53,572 nucleotides of DNA from Yinghuangia soli (GCF_021502675.1 NZ_JAKFHA010000001.1:245378-298949), one strand, 5' to 3'. Positions 7,792 to 16,514 are shown, counted from the stretch's first letter. Numbers and translations: made by a program. The notes: generated by a model not told the origin, from the sequence alone.

Positions 7792-9324
7792 TCAGGACAC
7801 CTTGTGCGCAGGTGCGGGCGCGTTGCGCCGCCCCGCGGGCACCAGCATGCCGACCACCACGGCCAGCAGCCCGGCGCCGGCCGCGATCGCGAAGGCGATC
7901 GTGAAGCCGCTCTCCTTCGGCATCCCCGCGGCGGTGGTGCTGGAGGTGACGGCGACCATCGACAGCGCCGAACCGAAGGACATGCCGACGGTCCGCGCGA
8001 TGGTGTTGATGCCGCTTGCGATGCCGGTCTGCTCGGGCGGTACGGCGGCCACGATGACGTTCGCCATCGCGGCCATCGCGGCGCCCACGCCGAGGCCGAA
8101 CACGAACAGCCCGATCATGATCTGCCACAGCTCTCCGTGCGCCACGATGAGCAGCAGCGAGCCGGCCGCCAGCAGCGCGCAGCCGCCCAGCAGCGACGGC
8201 TTCGAGCCGATCCGGGCCTCCAGGGCGCCGGCCGTGGGGCCCGCGATGAGCATCGCGACGGCCAGCGGCAGCATGTAGACGCCGGCCATGGTGACCGTCG
8301 TCCCGAACCCGAAGCCGCTCGCCTTGGGGAGCTGCAGCAGCTGCGGCATCAGGAACATCGCGCTCATCATCGCGTAGCCGGTCAGCAGGCCCGCGACGTT
8401 CGTGGTCCACACGCCGCGCAGGCGCATGACCTTCATGTCCACCAGCGGTGCGGACGAACGGAGTTCGGCGAGCACCCAGAGCACGAGCAGCACGGCCGAG
8501 GCCGCCAGGAGCCCCACGATGGAGGCCGAACCCCAGCCCCACGTACGGCCCTTGCTCACGCCCAGCAGCAGGCAGGCGAGCGCGGCGCCGAGCAGGGCCG
8601 CACCGAGCCAGTTGATCCGGGTGGACTGCGCGCGGTCCGGCGAGTCCGGGATGTACTTCCACGCCATGGCGACGGTGAACGCGCACACGACCATCGGGAT
8701 CCAGAAGAGCCAGTGGTACGAGAGGTTGTCCACGATCGGCCCGGCGAGCACCGACCCGATGCCGCCGCCGATGCCCATGACCGCCGAGGTGAGGCCGATC
8801 GCCGCGGCGCGGCGCTCGGGCGGGAACTCGTCGCGCACGATGCCGAACGACAGCGGGAAGACCGCCGCGCCGACGCCCTGGATGGCCCGGCCCACGATGA
8901 GCAGGCCGATCGAGTCGGCCAGGCCGCAGATCAGCGAGCCGACGCCGAGCGCCCCGATGGCCACCACGAACAGCTTCTTCTTGCCGTGGATGTCGCCCAG
9001 CCGGCTGACCACGGGGGTGGTCACCGAGGCGACCAGCAGATACGCGGTGAGCAGCCACGACGCGGTGTCGGTGGTGGTGCCGACCTCGCGCGTGATGACC
9101 GGCAGCGCGGGCGACAGCATCGACTGCAGCAGGGAGTAGGTGAGGGCGCCGAGCACCAGGATCAGCAGGACGATCCCGGTACGCGAGTGGCCGCTGCCGG
9201 TGTCGGCGCCGGGCTTGTGCGGGGCGCCCGGGCCGTCCGCTCCGGGGCGGGCCGGGGCGGCGTCGGAAGCGGCGGCAGGTGCGGGTATGGGGACGCCGGA
9301 GCGCGTCCCGTCGATGGCGGTCAA
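7792..9324 (-). CDS. MFS transporter, DHA2 (14-TM) drug-efflux type
   Basis: A 510-aa integral membrane protein. A hydrophilic, Pro/Ala/Gly-rich N-terminal tail of about 48 residues precedes 14 hydrophobic segments. Loop 2-3 has the MFS motif A (RLGDIHGKKK), and GRAIQGVGAAVFPLSFGIV is the motif-B/C-like segment of DHA2 exporters (EmrB/QacA group). Proton-coupled efflux of a hydrophobic compound is expected. The start is TTG 9324 with GAGGGG about 11 nt upstream. It is divergent from a TetR repressor, and a perfect 21-bp palindrome in the intergenic region (9352-9372) should control it. It may export the substrate or a toxic intermediate of the surrounding cluster. Confidence 0.9.
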   Translation of the reverse strand: MTAIDGTRSGVPIPAPAAASDAAPARPGADGPGAPHKPGADTGSGHSRTGIVLLILVLGALTYSLLQSMLSPALPVITREVGTTTDTASWLLTAYLLVASVTTPVVSRLGDIHGKKKLFVVAIGALGVGSLICGLADSIGLLIVGRAIQGVGAAVFPLSFGIVRDEFPPERRAAAIGLTSAVMGIGGGIGSVLAGPIVDNLSYHWLFWIPMVVCAFTVAMAWKYIPDSPDRAQSTRINWLGAALLGAALACLLLGVSKGRTWGWGSASIVGLLAASAVLLVLWVLAELRSSAPLVDMKVMRLRGVWTTNVAGLLTGYAMMSAMFLMPQLLQLPKASGFGFGTTVTMAGVYMLPLAVAMLIAGPTAGALEARIGSKPSLLGGCALLAAGSLLLIVAHGELWQIMIGLFVFGLGVGAAMAAMANVIVAAVPPEQTGIASGINTIARTVGMSFGSALSMVAVTSSTTAAGMPKESGFTIAFAIAAGAGLLAVVVGMLVPAGRRNAPAPAHKVS

Positions 9325-9351
9325 GGCAGGTGGTTCCCCTCGCTAACGCGC

Positions 9352-9372
9352 CATGTAAACCGGGTTTACATG
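9352..9372. promoter_or_regulatory. TetR operator between transporter and regulator
   Basis: A perfect 21-bp palindrome (arm CATGTAAACC, central G, arm GGTTTACATG) lies 28 bp upstream of the transporter start and 148 bp upstream of the tetR start. Position and symmetry are typical of a TetR repressor site. It differs from the CATATCGTTTG motif elsewhere in the cluster. Confidence 0.8.
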
Positions 9373-9519
9373 TATGCGGCAGCCATTATCCACGACCCCC
9401 GCAAGCCGCCCCGCGGCGGCCGTCCACCCCGCGCGGACGCGATGGTTAGATGGGCCGTCCGACGGCGGCGGCGACGGCCGGCCGCGGAATAAGCCGGGAC
9501 GACTCGGGAGAAAACCACC

Positions 9520-10173
9520 ATGGACGCCGACTCTCCGCGCCCTCGCGCGGGCGAACCGCGCCCCCGCTGCGCCGAGGCGACCTCCGCCGCGCTGCTCGAC
9601 GCCGCGGCGGCCCGCTTCGCCCGCGACGGGTACGAGGCCACCTCGGTCCGCGACATCGCCGCCGACGCCGGGGTGAACCCCGCGCTGATCTACCGCTACT
9701 TCGGCTCCAAGGAGAAGCTGTTCGTCAGCGTCGTGAGCCGCGACCGCGACCCGGCCACGGTCATCGACGGGCCGATGGACGAGCTGCCGGACCGCTCGGT
9801 GACCTGGTTCCACAACCGCCCCCCGGCCATCGCCGGCGAGCACCCGCTCGCCCTGATGCTGCGCAGCGCCGGCCGGGAGGGCGTCTCGGACCTGATGCGC
9901 GCCCAGGTACGGGACACCGTCGCGGCGCTGGCCGCCCGCCTGGACGGCCCGGACGCCGAACTGCGCGCCGCGATGATCCTGGCCCTGAACGTCGGCATGG
10001 GCGCGCTCTCGTCCATCGCCGGCGTCGACGTCCTCATGGCAGCCCCGCCGGACCGGCTGCGCGACCACCTGGCCGCGGCGATGATGCCCCTGATCGACGT
10101 CCCGGACGCGGCCACCACGACTCCCCAAGGCGCCGAAAAGACCACGACCGCCGAGAGCCCCGCCAACCCCTGA
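9520..10173 (+). CDS. TetR/AcrR family transcriptional repressor
   Basis: A 217-aa TetR-family protein. The N-terminal HTH (about residues 20-66) reads ALLDAAAARFARDGYEATSVRDIA then AGVNPALIYRYFGSKEKLF, which is the standard helix-turn-helix with the YRYFGSKEKL ending. The C-terminal ligand domain is all-helical and the last 20 residues are a Thr/Ala/Pro-rich tail. ATG 9520 follows GGGAG. It is divergent from the DHA2 exporter, and the 21-bp palindrome at 9352-9372 is the expected operator. Ligand release would induce efflux. Whether it also controls the catabolic genes is unknown because their shared palindrome is different. Confidence 0.9.
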   Translation: MDADSPRPRAGEPRPRCAEATSAALLDAAAARFARDGYEATSVRDIAADAGVNPALIYRYFGSKEKLFVSVVSRDRDPATVIDGPMDELPDRSVTWFHNRPPAIAGEHPLALMLRSAGREGVSDLMRAQVRDTVAALAARLDGPDAELRAAMILALNVGMGALSSIAGVDVLMAAPPDRLRDHLAAAMMPLIDVPDAATTTPQGAEKTTTAESPANP

Positions 10174-10176
10174 GGA

Positions 10177-10213
10177 CGCGTCAGGGACCCGCGACACCAG
10201 GGCCCCTGACGCG
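10177..10213. terminator. terminator between convergent tetR and amidotransferase genes
   Basis: A 10-bp stem (CGCGTCAGGG at 10177-10186 with CCCTGACGCG at 10204-10213) and a 17-nt loop lie directly after the tetR stop. Confidence 0.75.
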
Positions 10214-10229
10214 CGATCACCTGCCGCGG

Positions 10230-10922
10230 CTACAGCCCGGCCACCTCGTCCAGGAAGGCGTCCACCAACGCGTGCGCGCGTTCCCGGGCGCCCTCCAGGG
10301 GCAGGACCAACTCCGCCGGGTCGAACCCGTATGCCGTCGCCTCCTCGTCCCCGCCGTCCTCCATCCACGCCTGCACGATCTGCGGCGTGACCTCGGGGTG
10401 GAACTGCACGCACAGCGACCGGCCCACCGTGAACGCCTGCGGCCCCACGTCCGTCCGTGCCAGTTCCTTGGCCCCGGGCGGCAGCACGATCCGGTCGAAG
10501 TGCCATTCGAACCACGGACCTTCGGGGACCAGGCCGGGCGCGTCCGTCTGCACCGGGGTCCAGCCGATCTCCGGGTACGGGGCGCGCTCGACGGCCCCGC
10601 CCAGCGCGGTGGCCATCGCCTGGGCGCCGAAGCAGATGCCGAGCACCGGGATGTCCGCATCGAAGGCGTCTCGCAGCAAAGCGAGTTCGCCGCCGATCCA
10701 GGTGCCGATGGTGTCCGCGTCGTACACCGACCACGGTGCGCCGAGCGAGACGACGGCGTCGAAGCCGTGCGGGTCGGGCCAGTCGACGGTGACCCGCGGG
10801 TCGTCCTTGCTCTCCTCGGGGACGACAAGTATCTCGGTGAGCTCGAAGCCGCGGGCGAGCAGCCGCTCGCCGACGAATCCGGCGTCTGAAGGATGGTCGT
10901 GACGGATGATCAGGGCGCGCAT
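10230..10922 (-). CDS. class I glutamine amidotransferase-like hydrolase
   Basis: A 230-aa stand-alone GATase1-fold protein. The nucleophile elbow is GICFGAQ (Cys97) and the His-Glu pair is QFHPEVTP (His175, Glu177), so the triad is intact. The start is ATG 10922 with GAGGGAA 6 nt upstream. The gene lies 23 bp after the amidohydrolase stop, in the same operon. Stand-alone proteins of this fold include GMP-synthase-like domains of unknown role and gamma-glutamyl hydrolases of amine pathways (PuuD, AtdA2). With a GS-like ligase in the same cluster, removal of the gamma-glutamyl group after oxidation is the favoured role, as an inference. Confidence 0.85.
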   Translation of the reverse strand: MRALIIRHDHPSDAGFVGERLLARGFELTEILVVPEESKDDPRVTVDWPDPHGFDAVVSLGAPWSVYDADTIGTWIGGELALLRDAFDADIPVLGICFGAQAMATALGGAVERAPYPEIGWTPVQTDAPGLVPEGPWFEWHFDRIVLPPGAKELARTDVGPQAFTVGRSLCVQFHPEVTPQIVQAWMEDGGDEEATAYGFDPAELVLPLEGARERAHALVDAFLDEVAGL

Positions 10923-10945
10923 CACGTGTTCCCTCGGTTCGTCGT

Positions 10946-12751
10946 TCAGACCTTCCCGAAGACGATCCGGCCGTCGAAGACGGTCAGTTCGACGGGGAGG
11001 TCGGGGATGTCGTGCGGGTCGGCGGCCACCAGGTCGCCGCCGAGTACGCACAGGTCGGCGGCCATGCCGGGGGTCAGCGCGCCCTTCCAGTCCTCGGCGA
11101 AGTCCTGCCGGGCGGCGTTGACGGTGTAGGCGCGCAGCGCGGTGGCCAGGTCGACGCACTGCTCCGGGCCGCTGGGGCGGCCGGTGGCCTTGGATTCGCG
11201 CAGCATCATCGCGGCCACGCCCTGCCGCCAGTTCGGGTACGTGATGGGCGCGTCCGAGCTGGCCGTCACGGGGATACCGGCCTCGACGGCGCTGCGCACC
11301 GGCCATTGGTAGGCGGAGCGTTCGGTGCCGACGATGCCGTCCATGAGGTCCGAGATGGTCCACTTGATGGCCGGGTTCATGTTGACCGACCAGCCGTGCT
11401 CGGCAAGTTTGGCCAGGCTGGCGGGCGAGACGAAGTCGCCGTGGATGACGTAGTGCCGCTCGTCGGTGCGCGGGTGCGCGGCATGCGCCTCGGCGAAGGC
11501 GTCGACGACCGCGTCGATGCCCTGGTCGCCGGTGACGTGCACACCGAGCTGGTAGCCGGCCGCGTGGGCGTGCCGGACGATGGTGTTCAGCTCGCCGACC
11601 CGCTGCGCGTCGGTGTGCCCGTGCAGGCACAGGCAGCCGTGCCCGCCGCCGATGTACTCCTCGTGCATCCACGCGGTGCGGCTGGGCGGGATGCCGTCCG
11701 CGAAGACCTTGACCCCGATGACGTTGAGCAGTCGCGGGTCGGCGGCACCACCCGGAATCGGCGCGGCGAGCCGTTCGGGCAGCGCGTCGGCGGACTCGCC
11801 CATGGCCAGCGGGAGCAGCAGGACGCTTACCCGGGCCTGGAGTTCGCCGGACCGCGCGAGTTCGGCGTACGCGGCGAGGGTGTCGGTGCCCGCGGTGCCC
11901 TTGAGCAGGCTGTCGCCGCCGGGGCCGAGGCCGGGCTCGGTGTAGCTGGTGATGCCCTCGGCGTGGCAGAGCGCGATGGCCTCGCGGATCGCCTGGGTGC
12001 GTGCGGCGCGCGACATGACCGGGATGACGGCCTCGACGAGGTTCTGCGCGCTTTCCCGGAGCAGGCCGGTCGGCTCGCCGTCGGCGTCCACCTCGATGAT
12101 GCCGCCGGGCGGGGCCGCGGTGGTGCGGTCGATGCCGGCGGCCTCCAGGGCCCGGCTGTTGAGCCACAGGGTGTGGCCGGTGAACTCGTAGAGCGCGACG
12201 GGGCGGTCCTCGACGACTGCGTCGAGGTCGTGGCGGGTGGGCAGCCGGGTCGGGTCGGCGAGGCATTCGGCGAGGTAGCCGACGTCCCAGCCGTTGCCGA
12301 CCGCCCAGGCGCCGGCCGGCAGGTCGGCGGCGTGCACCGCGACCGCGCGGGCCACGTCGGCGATGGAGCGGACCGCGGGGTAGGCGACGTCCGCGGACAG
12401 CGGCGGGCGGGTCGCACCGAACGAACAGCCGTGCAGGTGCGAGTCGTTGATGCCGGGGAGGGCGGTACGCCCGGCGAGCTCGACGATCTCGGTGCCGGGG
12501 CCGATCCACGTGCCGATCTCGGCGTCGGTGCCGACCGCGGCGACGAGCCCGCCGCGTATCGCGACGGCTTCGGCGATGCGGAAGTCCGCGTCGAGGGTGA
12601 GCACGCGGCCGCCCCGGAGGACCAGGTCGGCTGGGCCGATCGGCGCGGCGGATGCGGCAGCTTCGGCCCCGGCGCGGGTCCCGACCTCGGGACCGGCCTC
12701 GGGACCGGCCTCGGATCCTGCGGCTCCGGCGGTGGGTGCGGCCTCGGTCAA
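10946..12751 (-). CDS. YtcJ-type amidohydrolase (amidohydrolase_3)
   Basis: A 601-aa metal-dependent hydrolase. After an Ala/Gly/Glu-rich low-complexity leader (about residues 5-36), the beta-sandwich and TIM barrel start at DLVLRGGRVLTLD. Metal ligands are visible in INDSHLHG (His105, His107), later HVTGDQGIDAV and HYVIHGDF, and the catalytic Asp region TASSDAPI. The length fits the YtcJ/N-substituted formamide deformylase group. The start is TTG 12751 because GGAAGGAG precedes it by 6 nt and upstream sequence holds the promoter. It heads a two-gene operon with the amidotransferase. Operator copy A (12842-12867) lies about 90 bp upstream. Hydrolysis of an amide or formamide to release an amine for gamma-glutamylation is plausible. 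Confidence 0.88.
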   Translation of the reverse strand: MTEAAPTAGAAGSEAGPEAGPEVGTRAGAEAAASAAPIGPADLVLRGGRVLTLDADFRIAEAVAIRGGLVAAVGTDAEIGTWIGPGTEIVELAGRTALPGINDSHLHGCSFGATRPPLSADVAYPAVRSIADVARAVAVHAADLPAGAWAVGNGWDVGYLAECLADPTRLPTRHDLDAVVEDRPVALYEFTGHTLWLNSRALEAAGIDRTTAAPPGGIIEVDADGEPTGLLRESAQNLVEAVIPVMSRAARTQAIREAIALCHAEGITSYTEPGLGPGGDSLLKGTAGTDTLAAYAELARSGELQARVSVLLLPLAMGESADALPERLAAPIPGGAADPRLLNVIGVKVFADGIPPSRTAWMHEEYIGGGHGCLCLHGHTDAQRVGELNTIVRHAHAAGYQLGVHVTGDQGIDAVVDAFAEAHAAHPRTDERHYVIHGDFVSPASLAKLAEHGWSVNMNPAIKWTISDLMDGIVGTERSAYQWPVRSAVEAGIPVTASSDAPITYPNWRQGVAAMMLRESKATGRPSGPEQCVDLATALRAYTVNAARQDFAEDWKGALTPGMAADLCVLGGDLVAADPHDIPDLPVELTVFDGRIVFGKV

Positions 12752-13077
12752 TGCGGGCTCCTTCCGCGCGGCGCGCGTCTCGGCGTTGGTCGGCGGGCCG
12801 GGGCCGCTGCGCGAGGGCAGGCGGCATCGGCACGCTTCGCGCGCTTTATTTGACCCCAAACGATATGCAGAGGCCCGGCACCCCCACAAGCCCTTCGTAC
12901 GGACCCGAACGAAATTCGGCCAGGGCACGGCGCCCGGTCCGGGCCGAAATCCCCGCGACCGGGCCCGCCTTCCGTCGCTACCGTGGCGCGAGGCCCCTCC
13001 CAGGCCTGCGCGGCAGCGGTCCTGCTGCGCCGGGCCTGCGACCCGGGGACGCCGTGCGCCGACGAGAGGAAGGCACC
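12752..13077. other. divergent intergenic region
   Basis: This 326-bp region between the amidohydrolase (minus) and the gene at 13078 (plus) has no convincing gene. It holds operator copy A. Apart from that site I see no strong -35/-10 pair. CTACCGT near 12976 is a weak candidate -10 for the plus-strand gene. Confidence 0.5.
12842..12867. promoter_or_regulatory. palindromic operator, copy A
   Basis: On the minus strand this reads CATATCGTTTG-GGGT-CAAATAAAGCG. The left arm is identical to the consensus arm and the right arm starts CAAAT instead of CAAAC. It lies upstream of the amidohydrolase-amidotransferase operon and shares its sequence with sites B and C beside the decarboxylase and ligase genes. 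Confidence 0.6.
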
Positions 13078-14343
13078 GTGAACACCGGGGCGCTCCTGCT
13101 CGGCCAGGCGCCCTGGCACGTGATCGGCCCGGTCCTGGACCGCATCGACCCGGACATGCGCCGCGACATCCTGAGCACCCCGGGCCTGCCCGGCCGGGCC
13201 ATCCTGGAATACGTCGTCACGCAGGGAACGAGCGGCGACCGCCAAGCAGTCGCCGGCAATCCCGAGCTCGACCCCAAGGTCCTGCTGCGGCTGGCCGAAT
13301 GCGACGACCCGGCCGTCACCGGGCTCGCCCTGCAGCACCCGCGCGCCACGCGCGAGGTGATACTCCAGGCCTCCCGGACCGCGCGGCCGCCCGCGGACCT
13401 CTTCGCCACCGCGGCTGCCCGGCGCCCCCAGCACATGCTGTACGCACTGGTCGAAGCGAAGGTGCCGGCCGCGGTCAGGTACGCCATGACCGGCCTGCGG
13501 TTCGACCACGACTTCCCCGCCGCGGACGCCGTCATGCTGCGCGGATGCCTCAACGTGTGGCGGCTGGCCGGCCGGGAGGCCGCGGCCGCCGCCCTGGCCG
13601 ACGGCCCTCCCCTGCGCAACCGGGTCCGGGCCGAGGCGGCCGCTGCAGTCGCGGTCCCGGACGGCCGCGACCGGCTCGGCCGGCTGATCGAGCGCGAGGG
13701 CAGCACGCCCGTGGTGCTCGAACGCCTGCGGCTGCTCCAGAACCGTCCGGCACCCCCGCGCTCCGCGGACGGGATCCGCATCACGGAAGGCTCGCTGCAC
13801 CGGTTGCTCCTGCTGGCCCCGCACGAGAATCTGCGCTGGCCGCTGGTGACGGCCGAGCACGAGAGCAAGCCGTGGTCCGAAGACGCCCTCGCGGCGCTAT
13901 GGGACCAGCCCGGCTGCCCCGCTGAGCTGATATCCGGTCAGGCCCGGGACGCGGCGGTGCACCGCGGCGAGGCGGATCCCGACGGGCACCGCGCGACCGT
14001 GCTGCGCCGGAGCCGCCGCCGGGCCGTCAAGGCAGCCGCTCTGGAGCACCTGGCCCGGACCATGCCGCACGGTGACGACTCCCCGGTGCGCACCGCGTAC
14101 CGCGAGGGCCTGCTCACCGCGACCGCGATCGTCACGCAGGCCCGGCATGCCGACGCCGGACTGCGGGTGTTCCGGAACCTCACCGGCCGCGAACTGGACA
14201 CCGCGCGCACCGCAGTGTCGGTCCTGACCGCGCACCACCTCGGCGAGAGCACCGAGGCCTGGGCGATCGCGCTGCGGCTGCTGCCCGAGTTCGCCGGGAC
14301 GCTGCCGGAACTGCTGGCCACCGCCCGCGCCGCGGCCGGGTAG
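13078..14343 (+). CDS. hypothetical helical-repeat protein
   Basis: I do not recognise this 421-aa protein. It is rich in Ala, Leu and Arg and appears to consist of short helical units, for example NPELDPKVLLRLAECDDPAVTGLA then QHPRATREVILQA, which recalls leucine-rich-repeat-variant or HEAT-like scaffolds. There are no cysteine clusters, nucleotide-binding motifs, signal peptide or membrane helices. GTG 13078 was chosen because GAGAGGAAGG precedes it; in-frame sequence upstream is the intergenic region. The 26 bp around its stop are duplicated immediately downstream (14335-14386). Confidence 0.7.
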   Translation: MNTGALLLGQAPWHVIGPVLDRIDPDMRRDILSTPGLPGRAILEYVVTQGTSGDRQAVAGNPELDPKVLLRLAECDDPAVTGLALQHPRATREVILQASRTARPPADLFATAAARRPQHMLYALVEAKVPAAVRYAMTGLRFDHDFPAADAVMLRGCLNVWRLAGREAAAAALADGPPLRNRVRAEAAAAVAVPDGRDRLGRLIEREGSTPVVLERLRLLQNRPAPPRSADGIRITEGSLHRLLLLAPHENLRWPLVTAEHESKPWSEDALAALWDQPGCPAELISGQARDAAVHRGEADPDGHRATVLRRSRRRAVKAAALEHLARTMPHGDDSPVRTAYREGLLTATAIVTQARHADAGLRVFRNLTGRELDTARTAVSVLTAHHLGESTEAWAIALRLLPEFAGTLPELLATARAAAG

Positions 14344-14386
14344 GCAGCGGTCGCACTGCGGCCGGGTAGGCAGGGGTCGCACCGCG
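14335..14386. repeat. 26-bp tandem duplication across a stop codon
   Basis: Two consecutive 26-bp units (14335-14360 and 14361-14386, starting GCCGGGTAGGCAG) differ at two positions. The first contains the TAG stop of the upstream gene, so the second is a copied gene end. Confidence 0.85.
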
Positions 14387-14455
14387 GCAACGCGGCACGG
14401 GTGAGGCATGCTGGTGGGGATCACACCGTGACCACCGAGTACTGCGGAGGCCGTC

Positions 14456-14959
14456 GTGACCGAGCGCAAGCCGCCGGAAGTCCCGTTCGAATCGTGGGTG
14501 GACCGCCAGATCCGGGACGCCCAGTCGCGCGGCGAGTTCGAGAACCTCCCCGGCGCGGGCAGACCGACCCAGGCCGTCGACGCTCCCTACGACGAGCTGT
14601 GGTGGATCAAGGACAAGATGCAGGGCGAGGGCATCTCGGTCCTGCCGCCCACCCTCAAGCTCCGGAAGGAAGCCGAGGACGCGCTGCCGCTCGCGATGCG
14701 GGCCCGGTCCGAGCGCGAGGCCCGCCGGATCGTCACCGAGCTCAACGAGAAGATCACCGCGATGCTGCGCATGCCGCCGCCCGGTCCGCTGCTCAACCTC
14801 AAGCCGTTCGACGTCGAGGCGGTCGCCGCCGAGTGGCGCGAACGGCACCCGGACCGGGTACGCCCGGTGCCTCAGGAGGCCTCCGGCCCGTCCGTGTCCG
14901 ACGCCAAGCCCCGCGGCCCGCGCCGGACTTGGCGCTGGCGGCGGCGCGGCAGCGCCTGA
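14456..14959 (+). CDS. DUF1992 (DnaJ-homologue C28-like) protein
   Basis: A 167-aa protein whose N-terminal 75 residues match the DUF1992 pattern: ESWVDRQIRDAQSRGEFENLPGAGRP, then ELWWIKDKMQGEGISVLPPTLKLRKE. The remaining part is helical with a basic Arg/Trp-rich tail (RTWRWRRRGSA). The family resembles the conserved domain of DnaJ homologue subfamily C member 28 but carries no J domain here, so a chaperone-cofactor role is only suggested by the name. GTG 14456 follows GGAGG. It stands as a single gene between the helical-repeat protein and the convergent EboE. Confidence 0.85.
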   Translation: MTERKPPEVPFESWVDRQIRDAQSRGEFENLPGAGRPTQAVDAPYDELWWIKDKMQGEGISVLPPTLKLRKEAEDALPLAMRARSEREARRIVTELNEKITAMLRMPPPGPLLNLKPFDVEAVAAEWRERHPDRVRPVPQEASGPSVSDAKPRGPRRTWRWRRRGSA

Positions 14960-15035
14960 GAGCCGACCGGCCCGGCACGCGCCGCATCCACGCGGCCCCG
15001 CACCCATACCCCCATCGGTACGGGCCGGCCCCACG

Positions 15036-16199
15036 TCAGAACACCGGGCCGCCCTCGACCAGCCCCCGGGCCAGCAACGCACCGCGCAGCCAGTCCAGTT
15101 CGGCCGCGACCCCGGCCACCACGCGGTCGCGGTCGGGCGTGCGCATGCCCTGCGCCACCGGCCAGGTGTACGCCTCGACCTCGACGTGGTCGGTGAGCGC
15201 CGCCGAGCCGCCGAACACCCCGTCGAGCGCATCCGCCAGCACATCGCGCGTCGCGGACAGCGGCGGTGGCGGGTCGCTGTGCAGCGGCACGTGGCAGTGC
15301 ACCCGCCACGGCCCCCGGGCGGGCAGTCCGCCCGCGAGCGCCTCGGACAGGTCGTCGACACCGAGCGTGGCCGGACCCGCCTCGCGGGTCTGGTGCAGAT
15401 AGCCCGGTTCCACGTAGCGGCGCAGCGCCCGGCGGGCCCGCCACGGATCCTCGGCCTGCAGTGCGTACGCCGCCTGCATCTTGACCACCGGTACACCGGC
15501 CTCGGCGAGTGCGGCCAGGGCGCGGTGCGGGTCCTCGAAGCCGACGGCCAGGTGGCACGTGTCGAGGCAGACCCCGAAGTGCGCGGGGTCGAGTCCGCGC
15601 AGCGCGGCCGCGGCCTCCTCGACGCTCTCCAGCACGTACCCCGGCTCGGGCTCGAGGCCGATGCGGATGTGCCGTCCCGTGCGGTCCGCGAGCTCGGCGA
15701 GGCGCGTCCCGACCGAGCCGAGCATGGCCTCCGCCATCTCCTGCGCGGTAGGGCTCCAGCGTTTGCGCCAGCCGAAGGGCAGCGTCGACACACTGCCGTG
15801 CACTACGTCGTCGGGCAGCAGCCCGGCCAGCACCCGGGCGCAGTCCACGGTGTAGAGGTAGCGCCGGGCGTCACCCCAGGCGGGCCCGCGGGTCGAGTGC
15901 GCACGCGTCTCGTCGTGCTCGCCGCTGTACGGGAAGGCGTCGAGGGTCACCACTTCCAGGCCCTCGTCCGCCAGGCGCCCGCGCAGGACGTCCACGGCGG
16001 CCGGGCTCTGAGCCAGTTGCTCGGCCACCACCGGGGCCAGCCACAGTCCGACGCCGAGCAGGTCGCTGCCGAGCTCCTTGCGGACCGGCACGCAGTAGTC
16101 GGTCAGCTGCGCCACGATGCCGGGCAGGTCGGTGGCGGCGTACACGTTGGTGCAGTAGGCGACGTGGACCGGGGTCCCGTCGGGGTGCCGGAATCTCAT
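15036..16199 (-). CDS. eboE: EboE-like metabolite traffic protein (TIM barrel)
   Basis: This 387-aa protein has a xylose-isomerase-like TIM barrel fold. The N terminus HVAYCTNVY and the residues VVTLDAFPYSGEHDE, RIGLEPEPGYVLES and GVCLDTCHLAVGFEDP fit the EboE family, which belongs to the ebo operon linked to membrane or periplasmic metabolite traffic. Metal-ligand type residues (Glu in EPEPG, His in TCHLA, His in VHCHVPLH) are present. The start is ATG 16199 with GGGAG 8 nt upstream; a longer reading adds Pro/Gly-rich sequence. The other ebo genes (eboA, eboB, eboC) are not in the window, so it is a solitary copy or the edge of a rearranged set. Confidence 0.75.
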   Translation of the reverse strand: MRFRHPDGTPVHVAYCTNVYAATDLPGIVAQLTDYCVPVRKELGSDLLGVGLWLAPVVAEQLAQSPAAVDVLRGRLADEGLEVVTLDAFPYSGEHDETRAHSTRGPAWGDARRYLYTVDCARVLAGLLPDDVVHGSVSTLPFGWRKRWSPTAQEMAEAMLGSVGTRLAELADRTGRHIRIGLEPEPGYVLESVEEAAAALRGLDPAHFGVCLDTCHLAVGFEDPHRALAALAEAGVPVVKMQAAYALQAEDPWRARRALRRYVEPGYLHQTREAGPATLGVDDLSEALAGGLPARGPWRVHCHVPLHSDPPPPLSATRDVLADALDGVFGGSAALTDHVEVEAYTWPVAQGMRTPDRDRVVAGVAAELDWLRGALLARGLVEGGPVF

Positions 16200-16513
16200 G
16201 CGGGCGCTCCCGGTTCTCGGGTGCGCGCCGGGTGCGGGCATGACGGAACCCGGCATGCCGAAAGCGGACACGCCAAATCAGATCGCCACATCGAACCCCC
16301 CAGTCCTGACGGGTCGTCACCTGCGCGCGGTCCCCATGCCGCGCGTCCGGAAGACGACCGCATCCCTGTGCGATACGAAACCAACGATCGCGCTGCCCCG
16401 ATCAGTTCCCGTCCGCGGCTGATTCCCCGGAGCTCATCCGAAGTGCGGGGTCCCGGTCCGCGCCGGATGGCCGACGGCCTGGCCATGTCCGTACCCGTGC
16501 ATATGATCGGCCG
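16200..16513. other. divergent promoter region
   Basis: This 314-bp gap between eboE (minus) and the UvrA-like gene (plus) has no convincing coding region. The only clear element is the leaderless promoter directly before 16514. Confidence 0.5.

Positions 16514-16514
<1 letters not shown>
16502..16514 (+). promoter_or_regulatory. -10 element of a leaderless transcript
   Basis: TATGAT at 16502-16507 ends 6 nt before the ATG at 16514, so transcription should start on the A of the start codon. There is no Shine-Dalgarno. The -35 (near 16479-16484) is weak. Confidence 0.55.
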
